In this document: piece by piece, positions 36,601-44,495 of the stretch | How the letters are laid out: each line of letters opens with the position of its first letter | Numbering within the stretch: position 1 is the first letter of the stretch | Assembly (NCBI RefSeq): GCF_018604545.1 | Contig: NZ_CP075896.1 | Coordinates: 2,232,001-2,296,000 of the forward strand | DNA: 64,000 nt | DNA from: Streptomyces koelreuteriae | GTDB taxonomy: Bacteria > Actinomycetota > Actinomycetes > Streptomycetales > Streptomycetaceae | Direction: 5' to 3' | Position numbers and translations under genes: made by a program | Notes under the pieces: model-generated | The model's database searches: none | What the model saw: only the letters and a program-made list of their open reading frames with translations | Told to the model about the DNA's origin: nothing

Positions 36601-37480
36601 CGTCTTCGGCTCCGCGGCCGGCCGCCGCGACTCGTCGCCCCAGACGGGCCAGTACCCGGCCCCGCAGGCCCCGCAGTCCTACGACAACGGCTCCACGGGT
36701 CAGTACCCGGCGCAGCGCCAGGACAACAACGGCGGCCAGTACCCCGCGCAGCGCCAGGACAACGGCTCGACCGGCCAGTACCAGGGGCAGCGCCAGGACA
36801 ACAACGGCAGCCAGTACCCGGCACCCCGCCAGGACAACGGCTCCGGCCGGCCCTCCCTTCCGGGTCCGGCCACCCCGGCCGACCCCGGTGGCAGGGGCCA
36901 GTTCGACCGGACGCAGGCGGGCGGCGGCCGCGGCCCGGCGGACTTCGGCGCCCCGCGCCCGCCCGCCCCGCAGGCCCGGCCCGCCCGGCAGGAGCCCGAG
37001 GCCCTGCCGCCGGCCTCCGGTCCGGGCGACGGTCGTACGCCGCTGTACGACACACTGGAGACCAACTGGTTCCACGGCCAACACGGCCAGCAGGAGCAGG
37101 AGCAGCAGCCGCAGAACAACGGCTCGGCTCCGGCCCCGCAGCAACCGCAGGGACCCACCGGTCCGCAGCGGTCGTCCGCCCCCGCCGGCTGGCGCAGTTC
37201 ACCGAACGACGATCTCGGCCGCCAGGCCGAGCGCGTCCGCCAGCCCGCCGCGGGCGGTGTCACCACCTCCGGCCTGCCGCGTCGTGTACCCCGGGCGAAC
37301 CTCGTCGCGGGCACGGCTCAGCAGCAACCGGCGCAGCAGAGCGGTCCGCAGATCTCCCGGGCGCCCGATGACGTCCGGGGCCGGCTGACCAATCTCCGCC
37401 GCGGTATCGCACAGGGTCGTCAGGCCGGGTCCACACAGACCGGCAGCTTCCCTCGACCCTCTCACCAGCAGGAGCGTTAG
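33647..37480 (+). CDS. cvnA1: Conservon sensor histidine kinase-like protein CvnA (first copy)
   Basis: About 1277 residues from GTG 33647. N-terminal Pro/Gly-rich segment; TM1 near residues 85-105 (LVSLLALPVVAATSLGALRI); an extracytoplasmic nitrate/nitrite-sensor-like helical domain; TM2 near 402-424; a HAMP-type linker; then a conserved block LDHLATRMRRNGENLLVLAG and the HATPase (N-box AELLENATSF, G-box DTGIGLSPEDL) to ~residue 712. The final ~560 residues are Pro/Gly/Gln-rich with a QYPAQRQDN-type tandem repeat and end in GVTTSGLPRRVPRANLV. CvnA proteins act with CvnBCD as a membrane-bound, GPCR-like signalling complex. Start is the least certain part. Confidence 0.93.
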   Translation: MQGRFKRDGSASAEPEPHGGTGAMKGGPAPQHAQNPGSAGDGGERSGRSGPSAPSGASNPSPALKPPTGPTGPGPRIALRNWRISTRLVSLLALPVVAATSLGALRINQSMDDIQQLDNMKLLTDMTKQATELSAALQEERDQSAGPLAHGGKATDFTVKGLREKTDRAMKNFLDSSEEIDSASKDGNLKGVREYLIQLAGELGDLAQIRKSAYASEGNSTQTIEAYHRLIENLVDLSQDMAEATSNPDMIQRTRALAAFSSAKEYSSIQRAALAAALPASNTTTGKLSPNDRLYAESSLESQKSEIRSFKSIYGEDAAAELLKPIEDGGNSTIKATDTYAGRALVSASGLAQQDKRSYRDWLDDSSTKIQQMKNIEHTLLEEMEQKARELRSATERDAIISGALILIVLGVSLVGAFVVARSMIRSLRRLEETATKVASDRLPELVKQLSESDPQDVDTSVESVGVHSRDEIGRVASAFDDVHREAVRLAAEQALLRGNVNAMFTNLSRRSQGLIQRQLSLISELESREADPDQLSSLFKLDHLATRMRRNGENLLVLAGEEPGRRWTRPVPLVDVLRAAASEVEQYERIELASVPTTEVAGRVVNDLVHLLAELLENATSFSSPQTKVKVTGHALPDGRVLIEIHDTGIGLSPEDLAAINERLASPPTVDVSVSRRMGLFVVGRLSQRHGIRIQLRPSDSGGTTALVMLPVDVAQGGRKPQPKQPGQPPLGGGGPAAAQAAAGVAAARRGAGGGQGGGALGAGPSGGGAFGAGASGASGAGRLAPGQSPRAALPGRDAEGGRPGAPGGARGPQGPEKSPSLFDQGAPSGPPQGRPAPAGAGFGQAPGAPQGLQAAGTNGPQGQDAFGGGRGRQNPGGNSEQGQGRRPQLPPRGGPRAELPGGDAQQRVPSWSDENAQPPVPRASLDAPRGHEEPDVARTSQMPRVDDRQGPGATAEIPAVPQSDQFSTGTNGSQDPGQFVRPDVFGSAAGRRDSSPQTGQYPAPQAPQSYDNGSTGQYPAQRQDNNGGQYPAQRQDNGSTGQYQGQRQDNNGSQYPAPRQDNGSGRPSLPGPATPADPGGRGQFDRTQAGGGRGPADFGAPRPPAPQARPARQEPEALPPASGPGDGRTPLYDTLETNWFHGQHGQQEQEQQPQNNGSAPAPQQPQGPTGPQRSSAPAGWRSSPNDDLGRQAERVRQPAAGGVTTSGLPRRVPRANLVAGTAQQQPAQQSGPQISRAPDDVRGRLTNLRRGIAQGRQAGSTQTGSFPRPSHQQER
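36644..36845 (+). repeat. In-gene tandem repeat of the CvnA1 tail
   Basis: About six units of roughly 11-14 codons encoding variants of GQYPAQRQDN(N)G. Low complexity, repeat length could vary between strains. Confidence 0.7.
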
Positions 37481-37903
37481 TTGAGTCCGATGAGCCAGGC
37501 GGCACAGAACCTCAACTGGTTGATCACCAACTTCGTGGACAACACCCCCGGGGTGTCCCACACCGTCGTCGTGTCCGCCGACGGTCTCCTTCTGGCGCTG
37601 TCGGAGGGCTTCCCGCGTGACCGCGCGGACCAGCTCGCGGCCGTCGCCTCCGGCCTGACGTCCCTGACGGCAGGCGCTTCCCGGATCTTCGAGGGGGGCG
37701 ACGTCGCGCAGACGGTGGTGGAGATGGAGCGGGGGTTCCTCTTCCTGATGTCCGTCTCGGACGGCTCGTCACTGGCCGTCCTGGCACACCCCGAATGCGA
37801 CATCGGCCTCGTCGGCTACGAGATGGCGCTCCTGGTCGACCGCGCGGGCGCGGTCCTCACCCCCGACCTGCGAGCCGAGCTCCAAGGCAGTCTGCTCCAC
37901 TGA
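37481..37903 (+). CDS. cvnB1: Roadblock/LC7-domain protein CvnB (first copy)
   Basis: 140 residues of the MglB-like Roadblock/LC7 fold, a GTPase-activating or scaffold partner of CvnD. Seen: NLNWLITNFVDNTPGVSHTVVVS, DGLLLALSEGF, VEMERGFLFLMSV. The start is a TTG at 37481, immediately after the cvnA1 stop; it has GGAG at a good distance, while the ATG at 37490 is too far. Nearly identical to the second copy. Confidence 0.93.
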   Translation: MSPMSQAAQNLNWLITNFVDNTPGVSHTVVVSADGLLLALSEGFPRDRADQLAAVASGLTSLTAGASRIFEGGDVAQTVVEMERGFLFLMSVSDGSSLAVLAHPECDIGLVGYEMALLVDRAGAVLTPDLRAELQGSLLH

Positions 37904-38013
37904 ACGGCCCGGCACCACCCGTCTCACCACATCACCGTCCGGCCGCCACACACCCCACACAGGCCCCGTCAGACGGCTCGACTGACCGACTTGCTGTCCC
38001 GCCCGGAGGACCC

Positions 38014-38409
38014 ATGACCCCGCCCCCCGCCTCTCATGATCCGTACGCGGAGCCGTACGAGGATGAGGGCGACCAGCCGCTGGTACGGCCTTACGCCATG
38101 ACCGGCGGCCGGACGCGGCCGCGCTACCAGCTGGCCATCGAGGCTCTGATCAGCACGACCGCGGACCCCGCGGCACTCATGGGGCTGCTGCCGGAGCACC
38201 AGCGCATCTGCCACCTGTGCCGTGAGGTGAAGTCGGTCGCCGAGGTCTCGGCGCTGCTCAACATGCCGCTGGGTGTGGCCAGGATCCTCGTCGCGGACCT
38301 CGCGGAGGCCGGTCTCGTCGCGATCCACCAGCCGGGCGGCGACGACGCCACCGGCGCACCGGACGTGACACTGCTCGAAAGGGTGCTCAGTGGACTTCGC
38401 AAGCTCTGA
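38014..38409 (+). CDS. cvnC1: DUF742 protein CvnC (first copy)
   Basis: 131 residues. Short N-terminal linker, then LVRPYAMTGGRTRPRYQLAIEAL, the C-x2-C motif of HQRICHLCREVKSVAEVSALL and a helix-turn-helix-like core. ATG 38014 after GGAGGA. Ends RVLSGLRKL, overlapping cvnD1 by 20 bp. Confidence 0.93.
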   Translation: MTPPPASHDPYAEPYEDEGDQPLVRPYAMTGGRTRPRYQLAIEALISTTADPAALMGLLPEHQRICHLCREVKSVAEVSALLNMPLGVARILVADLAEAGLVAIHQPGGDDATGAPDVTLLERVLSGLRKL

Positions 38410-38965
38410 CGCGGGTCGTTCCACCACCTCCGCGAAGATCGTGGTGGCGGGCGGCTTCGGCGTGGGCAAGACCACGTTCGTCGGTGCCGTCTCGGAGATC
38501 AACCCGCTGCGCACGGAGGCCGTCATGACCTCCGCCAGCGCGGGGATCGACGACCTGACCCACACCGGGGACAAGACCACCACCACGGTGGCCATGGACT
38601 TCGGCCGCATCACCCTGGACCAGGACCTGATCCTGTACCTGTTCGGTACGCCGGGCCAGGACCGCTTCTGGTTCATGTGGGACGACCTGGTGCGCGGCGC
38701 CATCGGCGCGGTGGTCCTGGTGGACACGCGCCGGCTGGCCGACTGCTTCCCGGCCGTCGACTACTTCGAGAACAGCGGCCTGCCCTTCGTGGTCGCGCTG
38801 AACGGCTTCGACGGGCAGCAGCCCTACCAGCCGGAGGAGGTGCGCGAGGCGCTGCAGATCGGGCCCGACACCCCGATCATCACGACGGACGCCCGCCACC
38901 GGGCCGATGCGAAGAGTGCCCTGATCACGCTGGTCGAGCACGCTTTGATGGCACGGCTGAGGTAG
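38390..38965 (+). CDS. cvnD1: Conservon GTPase CvnD (first copy)
   Basis: 191 residues of the Ras-like conservon GTPases. G1 P-loop GGFGVGKTT, G3 GTPGQDRF, G4-like ALNGFD (not the canonical NKxD) and G5 TTDAR. GTG 38390 overlaps the end of cvnC1 by 20 bp. CvnD acts downstream of CvnA/B in the conservon complex. Confidence 0.94.
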   Translation: MDFASSDAGRSTTSAKIVVAGGFGVGKTTFVGAVSEINPLRTEAVMTSASAGIDDLTHTGDKTTTTVAMDFGRITLDQDLILYLFGTPGQDRFWFMWDDLVRGAIGAVVLVDTRRLADCFPAVDYFENSGLPFVVALNGFDGQQPYQPEEVREALQIGPDTPIITTDARHRADAKSALITLVEHALMARLR

Positions 38966-39026
38966 CACCCAATCAGAGCGCGCCATACGGCAGTTGTCGT
39001 AGATGCACCGGAGCCGGCTGTGTCCT

Positions 39027-39055
39027 TTGACACGGTCGGCCAAGGTGTTCATAAC
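39027..39055 (+). promoter_or_regulatory. Strong housekeeping-type promoter between the conservons
   Basis: Exact TTGACA (39027-39032), 17-bp spacer, CATAAC (39050-39055). It lies 60 bp after cvnD1 and 288 bp before the likely cvnA2 start. Confidence 0.6.
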
Positions 39056-39061
39056 GTTTCG

Positions 39062-39155
39062 GCAGAGGAATCTGGTGGTACGGCCACGCGTCGCGCACAT
39101 CCGGTCTCGCTGCGCGCACAATCGCCCCGCCTTTTGGCGGGGCTCGCTCTTTATG
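39062..39155 (+). ncRNA. Candidate small RNA or cvnA2 leader ending in a terminator
   Basis: Predicted transcript from the promoter at 39027-39055 to the hairpin GCCCCGCC-TTTT-GGCGGGGC (39124-39143), followed by T-rich TCGCTCTTTATGACCGTTTTA. About 90 nt. It could be a free small RNA or an attenuated leader of cvnA2. A 96-codon ORF (39003-39293) across it has poor coding character. Confidence 0.35.
39124..39155 (+). terminator. Terminator-like hairpin upstream of cvnA2
   Basis: An 8-bp perfect stem (39124-39131 with 39136-39143), TTTT loop, downstream T-rich stretch. Placed between a strong promoter and cvnA2. Confidence 0.5.
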
Positions 39156-39342
39156 ACCGTTTTATCTGGGGCTTACATGGCCCTGATTCCCTGCCTCGGA
39201 CTGTTTGGAAGAGCGCAGGTCGTCGTGCTGGAATGCCTGAACTGCCCAATAGTCAATGACGCACTCGTCCGTCGATGGCGTGTTGGGCTCTGAGACACTG
39301 CGGCACAACGTTGGTGCCGACCGCCGAGAGGTTGTTGGTCGA

Positions 39343-42300
39343 GTGAGGCGAAGCAAGAACAGTCCCGAGCCGTCGGCCCGGGGCAACTTCACCCCGCCGC
39401 CGCGCACAGCGGCGCCCGCCCCCGTGCCCGGTTCGGAGCCGACGGCCACGCCTGCCGAGAGCAGCGGCCGTCTCTCCCCGCGCAACTGGCGCGTGGCGAC
39501 CAGGCTCAACGCGATCCTGCTCATACCCGTGCTGGTCGGCCTCGTCATGGGCGGCTTCCAGGTGAAGAGCTCGATCGACACCTGGCAGGAGGCCGAGGAC
39601 GCGGAGAACACCGCGCGTCTGGTGCGGGCCTCCCTGCTGTACGCCAACGCCCTCTACAACGAGCGCGACACCTCGGCGGCGCCCCTGCTGAAGGGCAGCG
39701 CCCAGACGGCCCAGGACAAGGCGACCGTCACCCAGCTCCGCAAGGCCACCGACCAGGCGGCCGACGACTTCGACGCCGCGGCCCAGAACATGCCGGCGAA
39801 GCCCGGTCTGGAACGCCGGCTGGATGTGTTCCGCAAGCTGGAGCCGAAGCTGCAGACGCTGCGCCAGGTCGCGTACACCTCCAAGCTCAAGGGTGTGCAG
39901 ACCGAGGAGGGCTACGTCGAGGTCGCCCACCCGCTGACGGAGTTCGCCAACGAGCTCGGCCTGGGCACCGGCAACATCACCAGCTACGGCCGGACCGTGT
40001 ACGCCATCGAGCTCACCAAGGCGGCCCTGTCGCTGCAGCGCTCCATCGGCATGCACATCCTGATCAAGCCGGGCCCGGACGACGGCAACCTGGCCAGCCA
40101 GCGCATCGCCCTGTCCTCGTACGCCTACCTCGAGCGCATCGCCGTGCAGGAGTACATCGGCGGTGGCACCCAGCAGGACGCGGACAAGCTCGATGCGGCC
40201 GAGGCCAAGATCAAGACCGACGGTGCCGCGATGGCCCGGGAGGCGAAGGCCAAGAACCCGGACTACGTGCCCCCGCCGGCCAACCCGACGACGATGGTCT
40301 CGGCCGTCGCGACGCTCCCGAACACCGACCCGAGCGCCCGCGCCGCCCTCGCCGAGAAGGGCATCACCGCCGAGAACTGGTGGGCGGTCAACACGCTCAA
40401 GTTCAACGCGTACGAGAAGATCGAGGCGGACATGGCCGACAAGGCCGTGGCCGAAGCCTCGGACATCGCCGCCGACGCCCAGCGTGACGCCTACGTCACC
40501 GGTGCCGCCGTCGTGGTCGCGCTGCTCCTCGCCTTCATCCTGGCCGGCGCGGTCGCCCGCCAGATGAGCCGCTCGATGCGCCAGCTGCGCAACGCCGCCT
40601 TCGGCATCGCCGAGCAGCGTCTGCCGATGCTGGTCGACCAGCTCTCGCGCACCGACCCCGGCCGCGTCGACACCCGGGTCCAGGCCATCCCGATCACCAC
40701 CACCGACGAGATCGGCGAAGTCGCCCGCGCCTTCGACCAGGTCCACCGCGAGGCCGTCCGGCTCGCCGCCGAGCAGGCCCTGCTGCGGGGCAACATCAAC
40801 GCGATCTTCACCAACCTGTCGCGCCGCAACCAGTCGCTGATCGAGGGCCAGCTGACCCTGATCACCGACCTGGAGAACAACGAGGCCGACCCGGACCAGC
40901 TGGAGAACCTCTTCCGCCTGGACCACCTCGCGACCCGTATGCGCCGCAACGGCGAGAACCTCCTGGTCCTCGCCGGCGAGGAGCCCGGCCGCCGCTGGGA
41001 CCAGCCGGTGCCGCTGGTCGACGTGCTGCGCGCCGCCTCCTCCGAGGTGGAGCAGTACGAGCGCATCGAGCTGTCCGGTGTCCCGGAGGCCGAGATCCAC
41101 GGCCGTGCCGTGACCGACCTCGTGCACCTGCTCGCCGAGCTGCTGGAGAACGCCACGACGTTCTCCTCCCCGCAGACCAAGGTTCGCGTGACCGCCACCC
41201 GTCTCCCCGACGGTCGGGTCATGATCGAGATCCACGACAAGGGCATCGGCCTCACCGCCGAGGACTTCGCGGACATCAACCACAAGCTGGCCAACCCGCC
41301 GACCGTGGACGCCGCGATCTCGCAGCGCATGGGCCTCTTCGTGGTCGGCCGGCTGTCCGACCGGCACGGCATCCGCGTCCAGCTCCGCCCCTCGGGCGAG
41401 CAGGCCGGTACGACCTCGCTGGTCATGCTGCCCGACGCGATCACCCACGGTGGTGGCGGCGAGCAGCATGTGGACCGCGACGAGTTCACCGTCTCGCAGA
41501 TCATCCCGGAGCAGAACTTCGGCGGCGGCGAGAACTTCAACCAGCAGCCCATGCGTACGGCGGCGGAGCTCGGCTTCGACGACAGCCGCTACTCCGAGGT
41601 CCCGGACGACATACGTGAGCTGGACCCCGTCGGCCGTTCCCTGATGCGCGAGGAGCGCAGGGCGGCCCTGGAGGCCCAGTCCCACGACGAGCAGCCCGCC
41701 CTGCCCGGACGGAACCCGCAGGACCCCGACGAGGGGCACGCGTACCCCGAGGAGTTCAACGGGCAGCAGGGCTACGACACCGGCCAGGCCTACGACACCG
41801 GCCGGACCGGCTACCCCCAGCAGCAGCCCTCCGCGTACGACCGTCAGCCGACGTACGAGAACCAGCAGGCGCAGTACGAGGAGCAGCGGCACACGGCGTA
41901 CGAGGAGCCGCAGCAGCCTGCGTACGGCGATCAGTACTTCGCGCCGGGCGGCGGCATGCCGCAGAACGACACCTTCGCGCCGAACGGCGGCTACCCGGAG
42001 CCCTCCTATGCGGAGCCGGCTCACGAGGAGCCCCCGGCGCAGGGTGCGGGCGGGCGCGAGAGCTTCCCCGCCTTCGAGCAGCGCCGTCACCAGGACGACT
42101 GGCCGCAGCAGGACGGTTACCAGAACGGCTACCCGAGCCAGTACCCTTCTCAGGCCCAGGAAACGGAATCTGCGCAGGCCGCTGACGCGAGTGAGCAGGA
42201 CCGCGTAGGCTTCGACCGTCCGGGACCGGCCCACTCCGCCGCCCACTCGATGACCGACGCGGGACTTCCCCGCCGCGGCTCCACCGGGAGCGGTGCGAAC

Positions 42301-42675
42301 GGCACGGGCGGCGCGCGGCACGTGAGCCAGGAGCCTGAGGCCTCCGCCCCGGAGAGCACCGGCGACAGCGACTGGCGCTCGGCGAACGACGAGCGGTGGC
42401 AGCAGGCTTCGCAGCTCCGGAAGCCCAGGGCGGGCGGGGTCACCTCCTCCGGCCTGCCGAGGCGGGTACCCAAGGCCAACCTGATCGAGGGTGCCGCCGA
42501 GAGCACCCCCCAGGGAGGCCCACAGGTCTCCCGCGCCCCGGAGGACGTCCGGGGCAGGCTGAGCAACCTGCGGCGCGGCGTGGAACGCGGACGCAACGCA
42601 GGCACTGAAACGAACGGCCAGGCCACGTGGAATCAGCACGGTGGTCCTGACAGCACCTACAACCAGGAGCGTTAG
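39343..42675 (+). CDS. cvnA2: Conservon sensor histidine kinase-like protein CvnA (second copy)
   Basis: About 1110 residues from GTG 39343 (an upstream ATG at 39256 would add 29 residues). TM1 near residues 55-75 (NAILLIPVLVGLVMGGF), extracytoplasmic helical sensor, TM2 near 385-405 (GAAVVVALLLAFILAGAVA), HAMP, then FRLDHLATRMRRNGENLLVLAG and the HATPase (AELLENATTF, DKGIGLTAEDF). Tail is Gln/Tyr-rich with YDTGQAYDTGR and ends GVTSSGLPRRVPKANLI like the first copy. Kinase cores are close to copy 1 while the sensor halves differ, so the two may sense different cues. Confidence 0.93.
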   Translation: MRRSKNSPEPSARGNFTPPPRTAAPAPVPGSEPTATPAESSGRLSPRNWRVATRLNAILLIPVLVGLVMGGFQVKSSIDTWQEAEDAENTARLVRASLLYANALYNERDTSAAPLLKGSAQTAQDKATVTQLRKATDQAADDFDAAAQNMPAKPGLERRLDVFRKLEPKLQTLRQVAYTSKLKGVQTEEGYVEVAHPLTEFANELGLGTGNITSYGRTVYAIELTKAALSLQRSIGMHILIKPGPDDGNLASQRIALSSYAYLERIAVQEYIGGGTQQDADKLDAAEAKIKTDGAAMAREAKAKNPDYVPPPANPTTMVSAVATLPNTDPSARAALAEKGITAENWWAVNTLKFNAYEKIEADMADKAVAEASDIAADAQRDAYVTGAAVVVALLLAFILAGAVARQMSRSMRQLRNAAFGIAEQRLPMLVDQLSRTDPGRVDTRVQAIPITTTDEIGEVARAFDQVHREAVRLAAEQALLRGNINAIFTNLSRRNQSLIEGQLTLITDLENNEADPDQLENLFRLDHLATRMRRNGENLLVLAGEEPGRRWDQPVPLVDVLRAASSEVEQYERIELSGVPEAEIHGRAVTDLVHLLAELLENATTFSSPQTKVRVTATRLPDGRVMIEIHDKGIGLTAEDFADINHKLANPPTVDAAISQRMGLFVVGRLSDRHGIRVQLRPSGEQAGTTSLVMLPDAITHGGGGEQHVDRDEFTVSQIIPEQNFGGGENFNQQPMRTAAELGFDDSRYSEVPDDIRELDPVGRSLMREERRAALEAQSHDEQPALPGRNPQDPDEGHAYPEEFNGQQGYDTGQAYDTGRTGYPQQQPSAYDRQPTYENQQAQYEEQRHTAYEEPQQPAYGDQYFAPGGGMPQNDTFAPNGGYPEPSYAEPAHEEPPAQGAGGRESFPAFEQRRHQDDWPQQDGYQNGYPSQYPSQAQETESAQAADASEQDRVGFDRPGPAHSAAHSMTDAGLPRRGSTGSGANGTGGARHVSQEPEASAPESTGDSDWRSANDERWQQASQLRKPRAGGVTSSGLPRRVPKANLIEGAAESTPQGGPQVSRAPEDVRGRLSNLRRGVERGRNAGTETNGQATWNQHGGPDSTYNQER

Positions 42676-42676
42676 T

Positions 42677-43099
42677 GTGAGCCCGATGAGCCAGGCGGCA
42701 CAGAACCTGAACTGGTTGATCACCAACTTCGTGGACAACACCCCGGGGGTGTCCCACACGGTGGTGGTCTCCGCCGACGGACTCCTTCTGGCTATGTCCG
42801 AAGGCTTCCCCCGCGACCGCGCCGACCAGCTCGCGGCCGTCGCTTCCGGTCTGACGTCCCTGACGGCAGGCGCCTCCCGGATCTTCGAGGGAGGCGCTGT
42901 GAACCAGACGGTTGTGGAGATGGAGCGGGGATTCCTCTTCATCATGTCCGTATCCGACGGCTCCTCGCTCGCTGTTCTCGCACATCCCGAGGCGGACATC
43001 GGCCTCATCGGGTACGAGATGGCGCTGCTGGTGGACCGAGCCGGTACGGTCCTGACACCGGACCTTCGTGCGGAGCTCCAGGGGAGCCTGCTCAACTAA
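42677..43099 (+). CDS. cvnB2: Roadblock/LC7-domain protein CvnB (second copy)
   Basis: 140 residues, start GTG 42677, one base after the cvnA2 stop; the same SPMSQAA start as copy 1. Differences from copy 1 are conservative (AMSEGF for ALSEGF; FIMSV for FLMSV). Confidence 0.93.
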   Translation: MSPMSQAAQNLNWLITNFVDNTPGVSHTVVVSADGLLLAMSEGFPRDRADQLAAVASGLTSLTAGASRIFEGGAVNQTVVEMERGFLFIMSVSDGSSLAVLAHPEADIGLIGYEMALLVDRAGTVLTPDLRAELQGSLLN

Positions 43100-43192
43100 C
43101 AGACGGACGGTGCGTTTTGGCGTCCCGTGGCCGTAAAGTTTCGGGACGCGGCTCCACAGCCATGGGTGCCAGCACAGTCGGAGGAGGAGAAA

Positions 43193-43771
43193 GTGGCAAC
43201 ACCCCCAGGCGGTTCGTCTTCGGGCAACTGGTCGTACGGCCCCGCACAGGGCCAGAACGACGGTGCCCAGAACCCGAACCGTTACAACTTCCCCTCCACA
43301 CCGAGCCACCGGCAGCCGTACGCGCCGCAGGGCCCCGGCCCGTCGCCGTACGACCAGCCGCCGGCCCCGCGTATCCAGCCTGTGCAGCCGCAGCGCCGCA
43401 CCCCCGAGCCGGCGCCCGCCGGGGCGTCGAACAACCCGCTGGTGCGTCCGTACGCCATGACCGGTGGCCGGACCCGCCCGCGTTACCAGCTCGCCATCGA
43501 GGCGCTGGTGCACACCACTGCGCAGCCGCACCAGATGCAGGGCCAGTTGCCCGAGCATCAGCGGATCTGCAACCTCTGCCGGGAAATCAAGTCGGTCGCC
43601 GAGATCTCGGCGCTCCTCACGATCCCTCTCGGCGTGGCCAGGATCCTCGTCGCCGACTTGGCGGAGGCGGGACTGGTCGCCATCCATCAGCCCGGCGGCG
43701 ACGAGAACGCCGGCGGCCAGCCAGACGTGACACTGCTCGAAAGGGTGCTCAGTGGACTTCGCAAGCTCTAG
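43193..43771 (+). CDS. cvnC2: DUF742 protein CvnC (second copy)
   Basis: 192 residues, GTG 43193 after GGAGGAGGAGAAA. It is 61 residues longer than copy 1 because of a Pro/Gln/Tyr-rich N-terminus (SSSGNWSYGPAQGQNDGAQN...). The core is nearly the same (RPYAMTGGRTRPRYQLAIEAL; HQRICNLCREIKSVAEISALL). Overlaps cvnD2 by 20 bp exactly as in copy 1. Confidence 0.93.
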   Translation: MATPPGGSSSGNWSYGPAQGQNDGAQNPNRYNFPSTPSHRQPYAPQGPGPSPYDQPPAPRIQPVQPQRRTPEPAPAGASNNPLVRPYAMTGGRTRPRYQLAIEALVHTTAQPHQMQGQLPEHQRICNLCREIKSVAEISALLTIPLGVARILVADLAEAGLVAIHQPGGDENAGGQPDVTLLERVLSGLRKL

Positions 43772-44333
43772 CGGCGGTCCTTCCCGCTCCACCACCTCAG
43801 CGAAGATCGTGGTGGCGGGTGGCTTCGGCGTGGGCAAGACCACGTTCGTCGGGGCCGTCTCGGAGATCAACCCGCTGCGTACCGAGGCCGTCATGACGTC
43901 AGCTTCGGCCGGCATCGACGACCTCACCCACACCGGGGACAAGACGACCACCACGGTCGCCATGGACTTCGGCCGTATCACCCTGGACCAGGACCTGATC
44001 CTGTACCTCTTCGGTACGCCCGGTCAGGACCGCTTCTGGTTCATGTGGGACGACCTGGTGCGCGGCGCCATCGGCGCGATCGTCCTGGTGGACACGCGGC
44101 GTCTCGCCGACTGCTTCCCGGCCGTCGACTACTTCGAGAACTCGGGTCTGCCGTTCGTGATCGCGCTGAACGGGTTCGACGGGCAGCAGCCGTACAACCC
44201 GGACGAGGTGCGGGAGGCTCTGCAGATCGGGCCGGACACGCCGATCATCACGACGGACGCGCGGCATCGGGCCGATGCGAAGTCGGCGTTGATCACGCTG
44301 GTTGAGCACGCGCTGATGGCACGGCTTCGTTAG
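43752..44333 (+). CDS. cvnD2: Conservon GTPase CvnD (second copy)
   Basis: 193 residues, nearly identical to CvnD1 apart from a short N-terminal difference (SSGGPSRS) and a few conservative changes. Same G1, G3, NGFD and TTDAR. Many third-position differences in DNA show the copies are not newly duplicated. Confidence 0.94.
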   Translation: MDFASSSGGPSRSTTSAKIVVAGGFGVGKTTFVGAVSEINPLRTEAVMTSASAGIDDLTHTGDKTTTTVAMDFGRITLDQDLILYLFGTPGQDRFWFMWDDLVRGAIGAIVLVDTRRLADCFPAVDYFENSGLPFVIALNGFDGQQPYNPDEVREALQIGPDTPIITTDARHRADAKSALITLVEHALMARLR

Positions 44334-44347
44334 TTTCTTGCTGTGGG

Positions 44348-44383
44348 ACAGCCCCTGGCGGCCTCTGGGTTGCCGGGGGCTGT
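44348..44383 (+). terminator. Terminator-type hairpin after cvnD2
   Basis: A 12-bp stem, with one T-G pair (44348-44359 with 44372-44383), loop of 12 nt, 14 bp past the stop. Confidence 0.6.
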
Positions 44384-44407
44384 TGCGTTGCCGGGTGCGG
44401 GTTGATC

Positions 44408-44440
44408 GTGGCTTGTCGCGCAGTTCCCCGCGCCCCTAAA
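44408..44440. repeat. Dispersed intergenic repeat, copy 3
   Basis: Carries TCGCGCAGTTCCCCGCGCCC in the gap between cvnD2 and accE. Confidence 0.75.
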
Positions 44441-44451
44441 GGCAAAAAGCA

Positions 44452-44483
44452 AAAGAGGCCCCTCCTGGTGGAGGGGCCTCTTT
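44452..44483 (-). terminator. Intrinsic terminator of accBE
   Basis: A perfect 14-bp stem (44452-44465 with 44470-44483) with loop TGGT. On the minus strand it is followed by TTTTGCTTTTTGCC. It lies 12 bp past the accE stop. Confidence 0.9.
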
Positions 44484-44495
44484 CAGGTGCTGGGG

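Noticed and set aside
33644..37144. Minus-strand open frame of 1166 codons opposite cvnA1
   Set aside because: It is a GC-driven shadow: Arg/Gly/Leu-biased with no domain; the opposite frame has clear kinase motifs and the right codon bias.
39003..39293. 96-codon ORF between the conservons
   Set aside because: Overlaps a promoter and terminator, and its start lacks a ribosome site; codon bias is poor.
39253..43095. Minus-strand open frame of 1280 codons opposite cvnA2 and cvnB2
   Set aside because: A shadow frame with no motifs; the plus strand carries two complete conservon genes.
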